From Hyphomonas sediminis (lineage in GTDB: Bacteria; Pseudomonadota; Alphaproteobacteria; Caulobacterales; Hyphomonadaceae): 64,000 nt of DNA. The stretch lies in contig NZ_JAIEZP010000001.1 in NCBI RefSeq assembly GCF_019679475.1, forward strand, positions 1,426,001-1,490,000, written 5' to 3'. Both the position numbers and the translations under genes were made by a program. Numbering within the stretch: the first letter of the stretch is position 1; every line of letters starts with the position of its first letter. The notes under the pieces are model-generated. The model had not been told where the DNA came from, made no database searches, and saw only the letters and a program-made list of their open reading frames with translations. Of the stretch, positions 18,320 through 26,994 are shown in pieces.

Positions 18320-19258
18320 ATGTCAGGCCGCCTGTGGACCGATGACTTCAAGATCGAGGCGGGTACGATCCTCGTCAAGAAGACCGGCCACCGTATCGTC
18401 CCCGACCTCGCACTCGCCCACAGCATCTTCACCTGGTTCTGCTTCTATTTCTTCGTCCAGAACTGGCGCACCTGGCGCCTCCTCACCGGCCATAAACGCC
18501 CCACCATGGCGTTCTATCCCGACAAGCCGCGTCCCTGGTATTTCATCTGGTCGGTCATGCATGTGTCGGGCGCCAAGCTGGTGGACGATATCTCCACCGC
18601 TGACATCGTGATGCAGTTCGACGACTCTACCGAAACCTCGAACGATGTGCCGGCGGTCAAACCCGGCGCCCGCGTGTTGAATTTCGGCTGCACCGACATC
18701 TCCAAATCGCGCGTTTCGGCTGCATTCGAGAAGGCCAGCGGCGAGTCCCTGGCGGTCGACCCGACCACCTTCACCGGCCGCATGGTCGAGAAGTCCGAGC
18801 TGAACGCGGCCCATGATGGCCGCGTCCTCGAGGGCCCGCTGGACGCGCCTGTCGAGGGGAAGACCTATCAGCGCCTGATCGACAACGAGATTGCCGGCGG
18901 ATTGGTCGAAGACCTGCGCTGCTGCCTCGTCGGCGGAACGCCGGTCATCGTGTTCCGCAAGCGCCGTCCGCTGGAGCGTCGCTTCCTCAATGAGAATGTG
19001 CAGGTGCTGCTCGACGAGCCGCGCAACTGCTATTCGCCTGAAGAGATCGCCGTGATCGAAGCCTTCGCGGCTGAGATCGGCCTCGACTGGGGCGGCGTGG
19101 ACGTGTTGCGCGACCGTGCCTCCGGCAAGATCTTCATCGTTGACGCCAACAAGACCGATATGGGCCCGCCCGTTGCCCTGAAGCTTGGCGCCAAGCTGCG
19201 CGCCACGCGCCGCATGGCCCGCGCCTTTGCCGACAAGTTCGCGGCGAAGAAGCGCTGA
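18320..19258 (+). CDS. ATP-grasp-like protein of unknown function
   Basis: I do not recognise a named family for this 312-residue protein. The C-terminal half reads like an ATP-grasp fold: KTYQRLIDNEIAGGLVEDLRCCLVGGTPVIVFRKRRP would be the central strands, and IGLDWGGVDVLRDRASGKIFIVDANKTDMGPP the metal-binding end, with Asp and Asn in the expected place. The N-terminal part has a hydrophobic aromatic stretch (HSIFTWFCFYFFVQNWRTWRLL, about 35-55) that could bind the membrane, and a conserved-looking YPDKPRPWYFIW. The ATG at 18320 follows AGGAG by 8 bases. An MBL hydrolase gene starts 32 bases downstream. Confidence 0.6.
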   Translation: MSGRLWTDDFKIEAGTILVKKTGHRIVPDLALAHSIFTWFCFYFFVQNWRTWRLLTGHKRPTMAFYPDKPRPWYFIWSVMHVSGAKLVDDISTADIVMQFDDSTETSNDVPAVKPGARVLNFGCTDISKSRVSAAFEKASGESLAVDPTTFTGRMVEKSELNAAHDGRVLEGPLDAPVEGKTYQRLIDNEIAGGLVEDLRCCLVGGTPVIVFRKRRPLERRFLNENVQVLLDEPRNCYSPEEIAVIEAFAAEIGLDWGGVDVLRDRASGKIFIVDANKTDMGPPVALKLGAKLRATRRMARAFADKFAAKKR

Positions 19259-19290
19259 TCCCGATCTGACCAGTCACCCGAGGGATATGT

Positions 19291-20187
19291 ATGGCCATTC
19301 CGTTTGTCCGGGAAATCAAGTTCGAATACGGACAGGTGGACCAGGTGTCGCCGTTGATCCGGCGTGTGATTGCCAACAATCCCGGCCCGTTCACTTACAC
19401 CGGCACAGGTGTCTATATCATCGGGCGTGGTGAAGTCGCGGTGATTGATCCGGGGCCGGATCTTGCCGAACACTTTGACGCGCTCAAGGCGGCGCTTGCG
19501 GGTGAGACCATCACGCATGTGCTGGTCACGCACGGCCATTCCGATCATGCGCCGCTGGCGCGCCCACTGGCCGAATGGGCTGGCTGCAAGACCTATGCAA
19601 TGCATGGCGGCGTTGAAACCGCTGCCGATGAGGGCGGCGAAGGCGGCGCGAGTTTCGTGCCGGATGTGGAGCTGAAAGACGGAGACGTTTTCTCCGGCCA
19701 CGGCTGGACGCTTGAAACGATCGAAACGCCCGGCCACACGTCAAACCATATCTGCTTTGCCTTGCGCGAAGAGAATGCCTGTTTCACAGGCGATCACATC
19801 ATGGGCTGGTCCACCACTGTGGTCTCGCCGCCAGATGGCGACATGGGCGCCTATATGGAAAGTCTCGAAAAGATCCGTGCCCGGTCGTTCGATACGCTGT
19901 GGCCCACGCATGGCAGCCCGGTGCAGGGCAGGGCGTTCGTGGAGACTTTCATCAGCGAATATGCCGCCCACCGGCGCGCCCGTGAAGCGGCGATCCTTGG
20001 CCAGATGAAAGCCGGGCAGACGAGCATTCCTGATATCGTGTCGGTGCTTTACGCTGATGTCGACAAGCGCCTGCATCCGGCCGCCGCGATGAGTGTGCTC
20101 GGCCATATGATTGATCTGGTGAGGCGCGGCGCGGTCGGCACTGCCGATGCAGAGCCGACGCCACGATCGAGCTTCACGCTCGTCTGA
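19291..20187 (+). CDS. MBL-fold metallo-hydrolase with C-terminal winged helix
   Basis: This 298-residue protein has the metallo-beta-lactamase metal motif THGHSDH (about 80-86), a GHTSNHICF second ligand region, FTGDHIMGW (Asp ligand) and LWPTHGSP. The C-terminal 60 residues (SIPDIVSVLYADVDKRLHPAAAMSVLGHMIDLVRRG) match the winged-helix tail seen in LACTB2-like members, some of which are endoribonucleases. The substrate is unresolved. A GAGGGA lies upstream of the ATG. It probably shares a transcript with the ATP-grasp-like gene and is convergent, with no gap, with the following gene. Confidence 0.88.
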   Translation: MAIPFVREIKFEYGQVDQVSPLIRRVIANNPGPFTYTGTGVYIIGRGEVAVIDPGPDLAEHFDALKAALAGETITHVLVTHGHSDHAPLARPLAEWAGCKTYAMHGGVETAADEGGEGGASFVPDVELKDGDVFSGHGWTLETIETPGHTSNHICFALREENACFTGDHIMGWSTTVVSPPDGDMGAYMESLEKIRARSFDTLWPTHGSPVQGRAFVETFISEYAAHRRAREAAILGQMKAGQTSIPDIVSVLYADVDKRLHPAAAMSVLGHMIDLVRRGAVGTADAEPTPRSSFTLV

Positions 20188-20688
20188 TCAGTTTTCCCTG
20201 CGGACCCGGAAGGCCAGGCCACCATCCAGCTTCATCTTGTAGCTGCCCATGGCGGCCTGGTAGATTTCTGCGGATTTCACGTTGCGCGCGCGGGGCGCCT
20301 TGTCGTCAGTCTGTTGCCAGATGGAGCCGTTCTCCAGAACGATTCGCAGCTTGCCGCCCGAACTCGACACCGATTTCACCGGCTCGATAACGCGATCAAG
20401 TTCGCCATCATTCCTGTCGCCGCTCGAGAAGGTCGGCAGGGAAGGGATGCGGAAACCGAAAGACTCCCGTTGCACCTTCTCCACCTCAGCGCGCGTGATG
20501 ACTTTGACATCGCCCACGGCTTGCGCTTCTTCCAGCCGTCCCACGGCTGTGTCGTAGCAGGCGACCCGTTCGGTCGGGTCAGAAATCGCCCGGCAGGCGA
20601 GCACTGCATCCAGGCTGGCCTCCTGTGCGAGGGCCGCGCCTGTGGCGCAGGCGGCAAACAGTGTCATGGCGGCCAGATTACGCAGCAT
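20188..20688 (-). CDS. Conserved-looking periplasmic protein of unknown function
   Basis: This 166-residue protein has a Sec signal peptide (MLRNLAAMTLFAACATGAALAQ) and a short cysteine motif, CRAISDPTERVACYD, of a kind seen near the N-terminus of many alphaproteobacterial secreted proteins. A C-terminal beta-rich part contains LRIVLENGSIWQQTDDK, like a small beta-barrel or OB-type domain. The function is unknown. GGGAG lies 7 bases before the ATG. It is divergent from oppA, with a 112-base gap. Confidence 0.7.
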   Translation of the reverse strand: MLRNLAAMTLFAACATGAALAQEASLDAVLACRAISDPTERVACYDTAVGRLEEAQAVGDVKVITRAEVEKVQRESFGFRIPSLPTFSSGDRNDGELDRVIEPVKSVSSSGGKLRIVLENGSIWQQTDDKAPRARNVKSAEIYQAAMGSYKMKLDGGLAFRVRREN

Positions 20689-20800
20689 GGATCAACTCCC
20701 GTTCACTTCTGTGCGGGCAAGACTTTGCTTTTTGCCGCCCGTCTGGCACCAGTTCTGGCAAATCTCGAACGAGACAGGAAGATCAAGGAGGCATGAACCG

Positions 20801-22423
20801 ATGAAAATGAAAACCCTGCTGGCCGGCGCGGCCAGTGCGATCATGGCGCTGACGCTGGCTGCCTGTGGCGGCGGCGGCAACTCAGCGGGCGATGTGCCCA
20901 CGCTGCGCCGGGGCATTTCCGCCAAGGTCGATACGCTGGACCCGCATAAATCGTCGGCGGCCTGGGAAAACATTGTCATCGGCGACATGATGATCGGCCT
21001 GACCACCGACGACGCTGACGGCAAGCCGGTTCCCGGCATGGCCGATAGCTGGGAAGTCGATGACACCGGCACCGTCTGGACCTTCAAACTCGGCGATTAT
21101 TACTGGTCGGACGGCGCTCCCGTTACCGCAGATGACTTTGTCTACGCGTTCCGCCGCATCCAGGACCCGACCGTCGCCTCTCAATATGCCTCGATGCTGT
21201 GGTTGGTGAAGAATTCGGAGAAAGTGAACTCCGGCGAGCTGCCGCCTGAAGAAATGGGCGTACGCGCCATTGATGAGAAGACCTTCGAGATCACGCTGGA
21301 ATATCCGGCGCCGTATCTCCCCGGTCTGCTCAGCCACTACACCACATTCCCTGTGCCGCGCCAGGCGGTCGAAGCCTATGGCGACGCCTGGATCCAGCCG
21401 CAGAACATTGTGGTCAACGGCCCCTACAAGCTTGTTTACTGGCGCACCGGCGACCAGCTGGTGGCGGAGAAGAATCCGACCGGCTTTGGCGCCACCGAGG
21501 CCTGCTTCGACCGCGTTGTCTATTTCGAGATTGAGAACGAAGCGGCTTACGAGAACAAGATCGCGGCCGGTGAACTCGATGTGAACAACGTCTTCTCAGG
21601 CCCGCGTCAGGCCGAGGTGGAAGCAAAGTTCCCCGGCTGGGTCCGCACATCGCCGGGTCTGCTGACCACCTACTGGTCCTTCAACCAGCAACGCGCACCT
21701 TTTAATGACGTGCGTGTCCGCAAGGCGTTGTCCATGGCGCTAGACCGTGAGTTCATGGTCCGCAATGTGATGACGCCGGGGTTCCAGGCCGCCTATACGT
21801 TCGTGCCGCCGGCGATGAGCAACTATGATGTGCCGCGCCCGCATGTTTCCTGGGAAGATACCCCGCGGGAGGAGCGCCTTGTGGAAGCGCGCCGCCTCCT
21901 GGAAGAGGCCGGTTATGGCCCGGGCAACCCGCTGAAATTCGAGTTCACCCACCGCTCGACCGGGGACAACCCGAAAGTCGCCCCGGTGGCGCAGCAGAAC
22001 TGGGCCGAGATTGCCGACTGGGTACAGCCCGTCATCGTGCGCCAGGATACGAAGGTGCTCTACGCTCGCCTGCGCCAGAATGACTTCCAGGTCTCCGACG
22101 GCGCCTGGCTGGCGGACTTCGATGACCCGATCAACTTCCTCTATCTGCTCCAGTCGACGACCGGTCAGCAGAATTATGGCCGTTATGCCAATGCCGACTA
22201 TGACCGCCTGCTGGCCGAGTCGAACCAGGAGCTGGACCTGACGAAGCGCGCAGAGCTGTTCGCGCAGGCTGAAAGCATCATGCTGGAAGAGTATCCGATC
22301 ACACCGATGTGGGTGCAGGTCACACAGAACCTTGTCGACCCGACCCTGACGGGCTGGGCTGACAACGCAAAGGATATCCATCGCTCCCGCTTCCTCTGCC
22401 GCGATGGCATGACGGCGCAGTAG
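20801..22423 (+). CDS. oppA: Oligopeptide-binding lipoprotein OppA
   Basis: This 540-residue SBP_bac_5-family binding protein has a lipoprotein signal peptide (LTLAACGGGG, lipid-attachment Cys at about 23). OppA-type landmarks include VDTLDPHKSSAAWENIVIGDMMIGLTT, WSDGAPVTADDFVYAFRRIQDPTVAS, QNIVVNGPYKLVYW, NQQRAPFNDVRVRKALSMALDRE and the ligand-site region DGAWLADFDDPINFL. It should capture peptides in the periplasm for OppBC. The ATG at 20801 has AAGGAGG at 9 bases; a longer reading back to 20642 runs over the divergent gene and is rejected. It has its own terminator. Confidence 0.92.
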   Translation: MKMKTLLAGAASAIMALTLAACGGGGNSAGDVPTLRRGISAKVDTLDPHKSSAAWENIVIGDMMIGLTTDDADGKPVPGMADSWEVDDTGTVWTFKLGDYYWSDGAPVTADDFVYAFRRIQDPTVASQYASMLWLVKNSEKVNSGELPPEEMGVRAIDEKTFEITLEYPAPYLPGLLSHYTTFPVPRQAVEAYGDAWIQPQNIVVNGPYKLVYWRTGDQLVAEKNPTGFGATEACFDRVVYFEIENEAAYENKIAAGELDVNNVFSGPRQAEVEAKFPGWVRTSPGLLTTYWSFNQQRAPFNDVRVRKALSMALDREFMVRNVMTPGFQAAYTFVPPAMSNYDVPRPHVSWEDTPREERLVEARRLLEEAGYGPGNPLKFEFTHRSTGDNPKVAPVAQQNWAEIADWVQPVIVRQDTKVLYARLRQNDFQVSDGAWLADFDDPINFLYLLQSTTGQQNYGRYANADYDRLLAESNQELDLTKRAELFAQAESIMLEEYPITPMWVQVTQNLVDPTLTGWADNAKDIHRSRFLCRDGMTAQ

Positions 22424-22445
22424 AGTCAGGGCTCAATCAGCTTCC

Positions 22446-22480
22446 AAAGCCCGGCCAGGCGTCTCTGGCCGGGCTTTTTT
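22446..22480 (+). terminator. Intrinsic terminator after oppA
   Basis: A 12-bp perfect stem (22446-22457 with 22466-22477), 8-base loop and run of six T lie 22 bases after the oppA stop. Confidence 0.9.
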
Positions 22481-22655
22481 ATGCGCGAATGGTGGGGGAA
22501 GGGGCCGGCGTGGGGCTTGTTGATCCGCAAAGTGGCGGATGGGCATAATCTTTTGCGCGCAGCCAATAATAAAGCCTTGTTAACCGTCAGATGTCGCGAA
22601 GTGAGGCGTGGCTGCCACAGTTTGCCAGTTTCATGACAAATTTCGCAAACGGCAA

Positions 22656-22684
22656 TTGACTTGCAGGGGGGAGCAAACCTTAAC
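22656..22684 (+). promoter_or_regulatory. Possible promoter of the TonB-dependent receptor gene
   Basis: TTGACT and CTTAAC are separated by exactly 17 bases, about 90 bases upstream of the receptor start. The -10 element is weak. The rest of the 22484-22773 gap holds a hairpin (22695-22720) and a small inverted repeat ATCCGC/GCGGAT at 22523-22540, but no gene. Confidence 0.35.
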
Positions 22685-22694
22685 TCGATGCAAT

Positions 22695-22720
22695 CGTTCG
22701 CCTGGAGGGTTAGGCGAACG
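22695..22720 (+). other. Leader hairpin before the TonB-dependent receptor
   Basis: A perfect 9-bp inverted repeat (CGTTCGCCT at 22695-22703 with AGGCGAACG at 22712-22720) encloses GGAGGGTT. No T run follows, so it is not an intrinsic terminator. It would lie in the 5' untranslated region if the candidate promoter at 22656 is right. Confidence 0.5.
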
Positions 22721-22773
22721 CTCGCTATTCATCGCTTTGATGGCGGGCCTTTTTAATGGGAGAGAGCACACTT

Positions 22774-25700
22774 ATGAGTGAAGTTAACCTCAAGACACGT
22801 CTTCTGATGTCGTCGATGATTGCTGGTGCAATGTTTGTTGCATCTGCGGTCCCCGCCATCGCACAAGAAGATGACGCGGCTGTGACAACGACTGATACGG
22901 CACCGGCAGAGGCCGAAGCTCGTCAGCAGATGATCACGGTCACCGGCTCGCGCATCATGCAGCCGAACCTGACCACCACCAGCCCGGTTTCGTCGGTCTC
23001 GTCCGAAGACTTCAAGCTGCAGGGTGCAACACGCGTTGAAGACCTGGTCGTCCAGCTGCCGCAGGCGTTCGCCGCTCAGAACTCGACCGTTTCGAACGGC
23101 GCTTCGGGCACCGCAACGGTCTCGCTGCGTAACCTCGGCTCGACCCGTACGCTGGTCCTGATCGACGGCAAGCGTATGCCCTACGGCTCGCCGAACGATC
23201 CGGCTGCCGACCTCAACCTGATCCCGAGCCAGCTCGTCGAGCGCGTTGACGTGCTGACCGGCGGCGCTTCGGCTGTCTACGGTTCGGACGCTATCTCCGG
23301 CGTTGTCAACTTCATCATGAAGAAAGACTTCGAAGGCGTTCAGGTCGACGCTCAGTATGGCTTCTTCAACCATGAGAACGATTACGACACCAACGGCAAC
23401 CTGATCAGCAGCCTCGAGCAGTTCTCGCAAACCAACCCGTCTCAGTTCCAGGTTCCGGAAGACAACGTGTCGCTCGGCTGGTCCAAAGAGATCACCGGTG
23501 TCATCGGTGCCTCCACCGAAGATGGACGTGGCCATTTCACGGGCTATGTTGGCTACCGTAACAACGACGCCGTGCTACAGAAGTTCTACGACTATTCGGC
23601 ATGTTCGATCGGCGGCATTTCTGCTGGCAACTTCACCTGCGGCGGTTCGGGCACTTCCTACCCGGGTCGTTTCACCGACTTTGCAAGCTTCAACTACACG
23701 ATTGATCAGGCGACCGGTGATTTCCGCCCCTATGCGGCAACGGATAACTACAACTTCGGGCCGACCAACTTCTTCCAGCGTCCGGATGAACGTTACTCTG
23801 CAGGCTTCTTCTCCGAGTACGAGATCAACCCCTATGTGAACGCCTACGCGAACTTCATGTTCATGGACTACAAGTCCAACGCGCAGATCGCTCCGTCGGG
23901 CAACTTCTTCTCGACCTTCGGTATCGGCTGTGACAACCCGCTGCTCAGCGCGACCCAGCGTTCGCAACTCTGCGAAGTCGACCTGGTGCCGGATATCGAC
24001 GATCCGGATGATGTCGCTGAATTCCTTGCCCTCAATCCGAATGGCGGCCAGGACTACATCAACGCAACCCTCGGTGTTCAGAACGCTCTGACGGGCGGCG
24101 CTCCGACCCTCAACGAAGATGGCACCGTGTCGATGACGCCGTTCAACGGCGTCTCGCCGGCCTATATCGGCCGCCGGAACGTTGAAGGTGGCGGTCGTCA
24201 GGACCATCTCGGCTACCAAACCTACCGCGCTGTGATCGGCTTCAATGGCCCGCTCTATAACACTCCGGGTTTCTCCTACGACGTGTCGGCTCAGTTCTCG
24301 CGCGTGAAACTGGCTCGCTCTTACCGGAACGAGTTCTCGACCGTTCGCCTGAACCGCGCACTCGACGTGATCACCGGCGACGGATCGGGCAAGTTGGCTG
24401 CTGGCGAAATCGGTTGCCGTAGCTTCGACGACGGCACGGACGCGAACTGCGTGCCGTGGAACATCTTCGAGATCGGTGGCGTTAACGATGCCGCTCTGAA
24501 CTATCTGCAGGTTCCGCTTCTCCAGAACGGCTCGACCGAGCAAGCAGTGGTGACCGCGTCGATCACGGGTGACCTCGGCCAGTATGGCTGGAAACTGCCG
24601 ACGGCTTCGACCGGTCTGCAGGTTGCAGGTGGTATCGAGTATCGCCGTGACGCGATCGACCAGACGGTTGACGTCAGCTTCGCAACCGGCGATGGCGCTG
24701 GTCAGGGTGGCCCGACGCTGCCGCTGTCCGGCTCGATCGACAGCTACGACCTGTTCGGCGAATTCCAGCTTCCGCTGGTTGAAGGCCGTCCGGGCATCGA
24801 ACTGCTCGCAATAGACGGTGCATATCGCTACTCCGACTACTCGACGGGCATCAGCTCGAACAGCTGGAAGGTTGGCGGTGAATATGCTCCGACCTCGGAT
24901 CTGCGTCTGCGCGCAAGCTTCCAGAACGCTGTCCGCGCTCCGAACGTCATCGACCTCTTCCAGTCGCAGGGCTTCAACCTGTTCGACCTGGATGATGATC
25001 CGTGTGACTTCACCGATCCGGCAGACGATGGCACGGCAGGCGCAGCTTGCCTTGGTACGAACCCCTGGCAGGTGAATTCCATCCAGGCCAACAATGGCTC
25101 GCTCACTTCGCCGGCCGGCCAGTACAACTTCCTGCAGGGCGGCGATCCGGCCCTCGAGCCGGAAGAAGCCGAGACGCTCACGCTTGGCTTCGTCGCCACG
25201 CCGAGCTTCATCCCTGGTCTGAACCTCTCTGTTGACTATTATGACATTGATATCACTCAGGCGATTTCGCAGGTTGGTGCCAGCGTCACTCTGCAGCTCT
25301 GCTATGTGTATGACGATCAAGACGCCTGCCAGCTGATCCAGCGTAATGCAAACGGTCAGCTTTGGGTTGGTGAGGGCAATGTTGTTGACCTCAACAAGAA
25401 CATCGGTGGTATCTCGACCTCCGGCTTCGATATCGCAGGTGCATACACCTTCGGCATCGGTTCCTTCGGTGGTCTGAACCTGTCCTACAACGGCACCATC
25501 CTCGACAGCTTCACGGTTGACCCGGCTGGCAACGCTGCGTTCGAATACGACTGCGTTGGCAAATACGGTAACGATTGCGGTACGCCGACCCCGGAATACC
25601 GTCACCGTGCCCGCCTTGCCTGGGCAACGCCGTATGATGGCCTCGGTCTGAACCTGACCTGGCGCCACATTGGTGAAGTCGACCTCGACACCGGCGCAAC

Positions 25701-25923
25701 TGGTCGTCCGGACTCGACCCTCGATGCCGTCAACTATTTCGACGTGTCGGGCACTTGGGCTGTCAAAGACTGGGCCGCGTTCCGCTTCGGTGTGAACAAC
25801 GTTCTGGACCAAGATCCGCCGCTCTCGGCTTCGGTCGGCACCACGGGTAACGGCAACACCTACCCGCAGACCTACGACGCTCTTGGCCGCTACGTCTTCG
25901 TCGGCCTGACGCTCGACTTCTAA
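22774..25923 (+). CDS. TonB-dependent outer-membrane receptor
   Basis: This 1049-residue receptor has a signal peptide (MSSMIAGAMFVASAVPAIAQ). The plug domain, at about 50-170, includes QQMITVTGSRI, the NLGSTRTLVLIDGKRMPYGS element and RVDVLTGGASAVYGSDAISGVVNFIMKKDFEG. A large 22-strand-type barrel ends in RYVFVGLTLDF with a terminal Phe. It imports a ligand at the expense of TonB energy; the ligand is unknown. The ATG at 22774 is preferred (GGGAGAG at 9 bases), with an ATG six codons earlier as an alternative. Codon use is biased like the ribosomal genes, which suggests high expression. It stands alone with its own leader and terminator. Confidence 0.95.
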   Translation: MSEVNLKTRLLMSSMIAGAMFVASAVPAIAQEDDAAVTTTDTAPAEAEARQQMITVTGSRIMQPNLTTTSPVSSVSSEDFKLQGATRVEDLVVQLPQAFAAQNSTVSNGASGTATVSLRNLGSTRTLVLIDGKRMPYGSPNDPAADLNLIPSQLVERVDVLTGGASAVYGSDAISGVVNFIMKKDFEGVQVDAQYGFFNHENDYDTNGNLISSLEQFSQTNPSQFQVPEDNVSLGWSKEITGVIGASTEDGRGHFTGYVGYRNNDAVLQKFYDYSACSIGGISAGNFTCGGSGTSYPGRFTDFASFNYTIDQATGDFRPYAATDNYNFGPTNFFQRPDERYSAGFFSEYEINPYVNAYANFMFMDYKSNAQIAPSGNFFSTFGIGCDNPLLSATQRSQLCEVDLVPDIDDPDDVAEFLALNPNGGQDYINATLGVQNALTGGAPTLNEDGTVSMTPFNGVSPAYIGRRNVEGGGRQDHLGYQTYRAVIGFNGPLYNTPGFSYDVSAQFSRVKLARSYRNEFSTVRLNRALDVITGDGSGKLAAGEIGCRSFDDGTDANCVPWNIFEIGGVNDAALNYLQVPLLQNGSTEQAVVTASITGDLGQYGWKLPTASTGLQVAGGIEYRRDAIDQTVDVSFATGDGAGQGGPTLPLSGSIDSYDLFGEFQLPLVEGRPGIELLAIDGAYRYSDYSTGISSNSWKVGGEYAPTSDLRLRASFQNAVRAPNVIDLFQSQGFNLFDLDDDPCDFTDPADDGTAGAACLGTNPWQVNSIQANNGSLTSPAGQYNFLQGGDPALEPEEAETLTLGFVATPSFIPGLNLSVDYYDIDITQAISQVGASVTLQLCYVYDDQDACQLIQRNANGQLWVGEGNVVDLNKNIGGISTSGFDIAGAYTFGIGSFGGLNLSYNGTILDSFTVDPAGNAAFEYDCVGKYGNDCGTPTPEYRHRARLAWATPYDGLGLNLTWRHIGEVDLDTGATGRPDSTLDAVNYFDVSGTWAVKDWAAFRFGVNNVLDQDPPLSASVGTTGNGNTYPQTYDALGRYVFVGLTLDF

Positions 25924-25947
25924 TAAGTCTGCGAAAGCACTTTAGGG

Positions 25948-25980
25948 AACGGCGGTCCTTCGGGGCCGCCGTTTTCTTTT
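25948..25980 (+). terminator. Intrinsic terminator after the TonB-dependent receptor
   Basis: An 11-bp stem with one G-T pair (25948-25958 with 25963-25973), a TTCG tetraloop and a T-rich tail lie just downstream of the receptor stop. Nothing else was seen in 25981-26097. Confidence 0.9.
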
Positions 25981-26097
25981 GTGTTGTGTCTGTCGCTGGC
26001 TGATTGGGCGGGAAATGAGCACGAGCTATTGGAACGACCAAAAGGCCTTCCGGCTGCAGATTTGATGGCAGTGTTCAGAACGGCGCGGCGGTGCCGG

Positions 26098-26994
26098 TTA
26101 GCCCGCGCGCCAGCGCGCATAGAGTGCGGTGGGTAGCAGGCGGTCGCTGCCTTGCTGGGGCAGGGCCATTTCGCCCATTTCCATGATGCCGCCATAGGGC
26201 TTCAGCCGGTCGCCGAGGGCCTGCGCCACGGCCAGGTAGGAGAGGCGCACGGCATAGGCGGTGGCGATCACGAATTGCGGCTCATCGCTCAGCAGGTCGC
26301 GCACGCCGTCGAGCAGTTCGGGCAGGCTTTCTTCAAACCGCCAGGTTTCGTTCTTCGGGCCACGGCCGAATTTCGGCGGGTCCAGCACGATGCCGTCATA
26401 GCGGCTGCCGCGGCGGATCTCGCGCGCAACGAATTTCATCGCGTCATCGGCAATCCAGCGGATGGTGCGGCCGTCGAGGCCGGAGAGGGACTGGTTGTCC
26501 TTGCCATATCCGTTCGATTTCGGGCTGGCATCGAGATGGACGACTTCAGCGCCCGCGGCGGCGCAGGCCAGCGACATCATGCCGGTATAGCCAAACAGGT
26601 TCAGCACTTTCAGTGGGCGTTTCGCGGCGCGGATCTGTTCCTGCGCAAACCGCCAGTGTACGGAATGTTCCTGGAACACGCCCATATGCCGGAAGGCGGT
26701 GCGCCGGGCGGTAAATGTCAGGCCGTTCCAGCGCATTTGCCAGGCTTCGCTGGCGCGGGGGGAGAGGATTTCCCAGTTGCCTGCGCCGTCTTCATCCTGC
26801 GCCTTGGTCACGAAGCGTGCATCCGCTTTCCAGCTCTGCACGGGCCGGGCGGGTTCCCAGAAAGCCTGCGGATCAGGCCGGATCACGGTCTGGCTGCCAA
26901 AGCGTTCCAGCTTCTGCAGGTGGCCGCTGTCGAGCAGGGCATAGTCTTCCCAGTCGTCGGCAATCAGAAGGCGGGTTTCGGTTTTCATGCTCAT
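26098..26994 (-). CDS. SAM-dependent methyltransferase (RlmI/PF10672-like)
   Basis: This 298-residue class I methyltransferase has the SAM-binding motif LNLFGYTGMMSLACAAAGAEVVHLDASPKS (about 130-160), YDGIVLDPPKFGRG with the catalytic DPPK loop, and an N-terminal region (LERFGSQTVIRPDPQAFW) typical of the PF10672 group. Related enzymes methylate 23S rRNA cytosines or guanines; the target nucleotide cannot be read here. The ATG overlaps the stop of the upstream TrmH-family gene (ATGA), so the two RNA methyltransferases form one operon. Confidence 0.85.
   Translation of the reverse strand: MSMKTETRLLIADDWEDYALLDSGHLQKLERFGSQTVIRPDPQAFWEPARPVQSWKADARFVTKAQDEDGAGNWEILSPRASEAWQMRWNGLTFTARRTAFRHMGVFQEHSVHWRFAQEQIRAAKRPLKVLNLFGYTGMMSLACAAAGAEVVHLDASPKSNGYGKDNQSLSGLDGRTIRWIADDAMKFVAREIRRGSRYDGIVLDPPKFGRGPKNETWRFEESLPELLDGVRDLLSDEPQFVIATAYAVRLSYLAVAQALGDRLKPYGGIMEMGEMALPQQGSDRLLPTALYARWRAG

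Noticed and set aside
23575-25812. A 745-codon open frame antisense to the TonB-dependent receptor
   Set aside because: It is a codon-bias shadow of the receptor gene and has no signal or domain.
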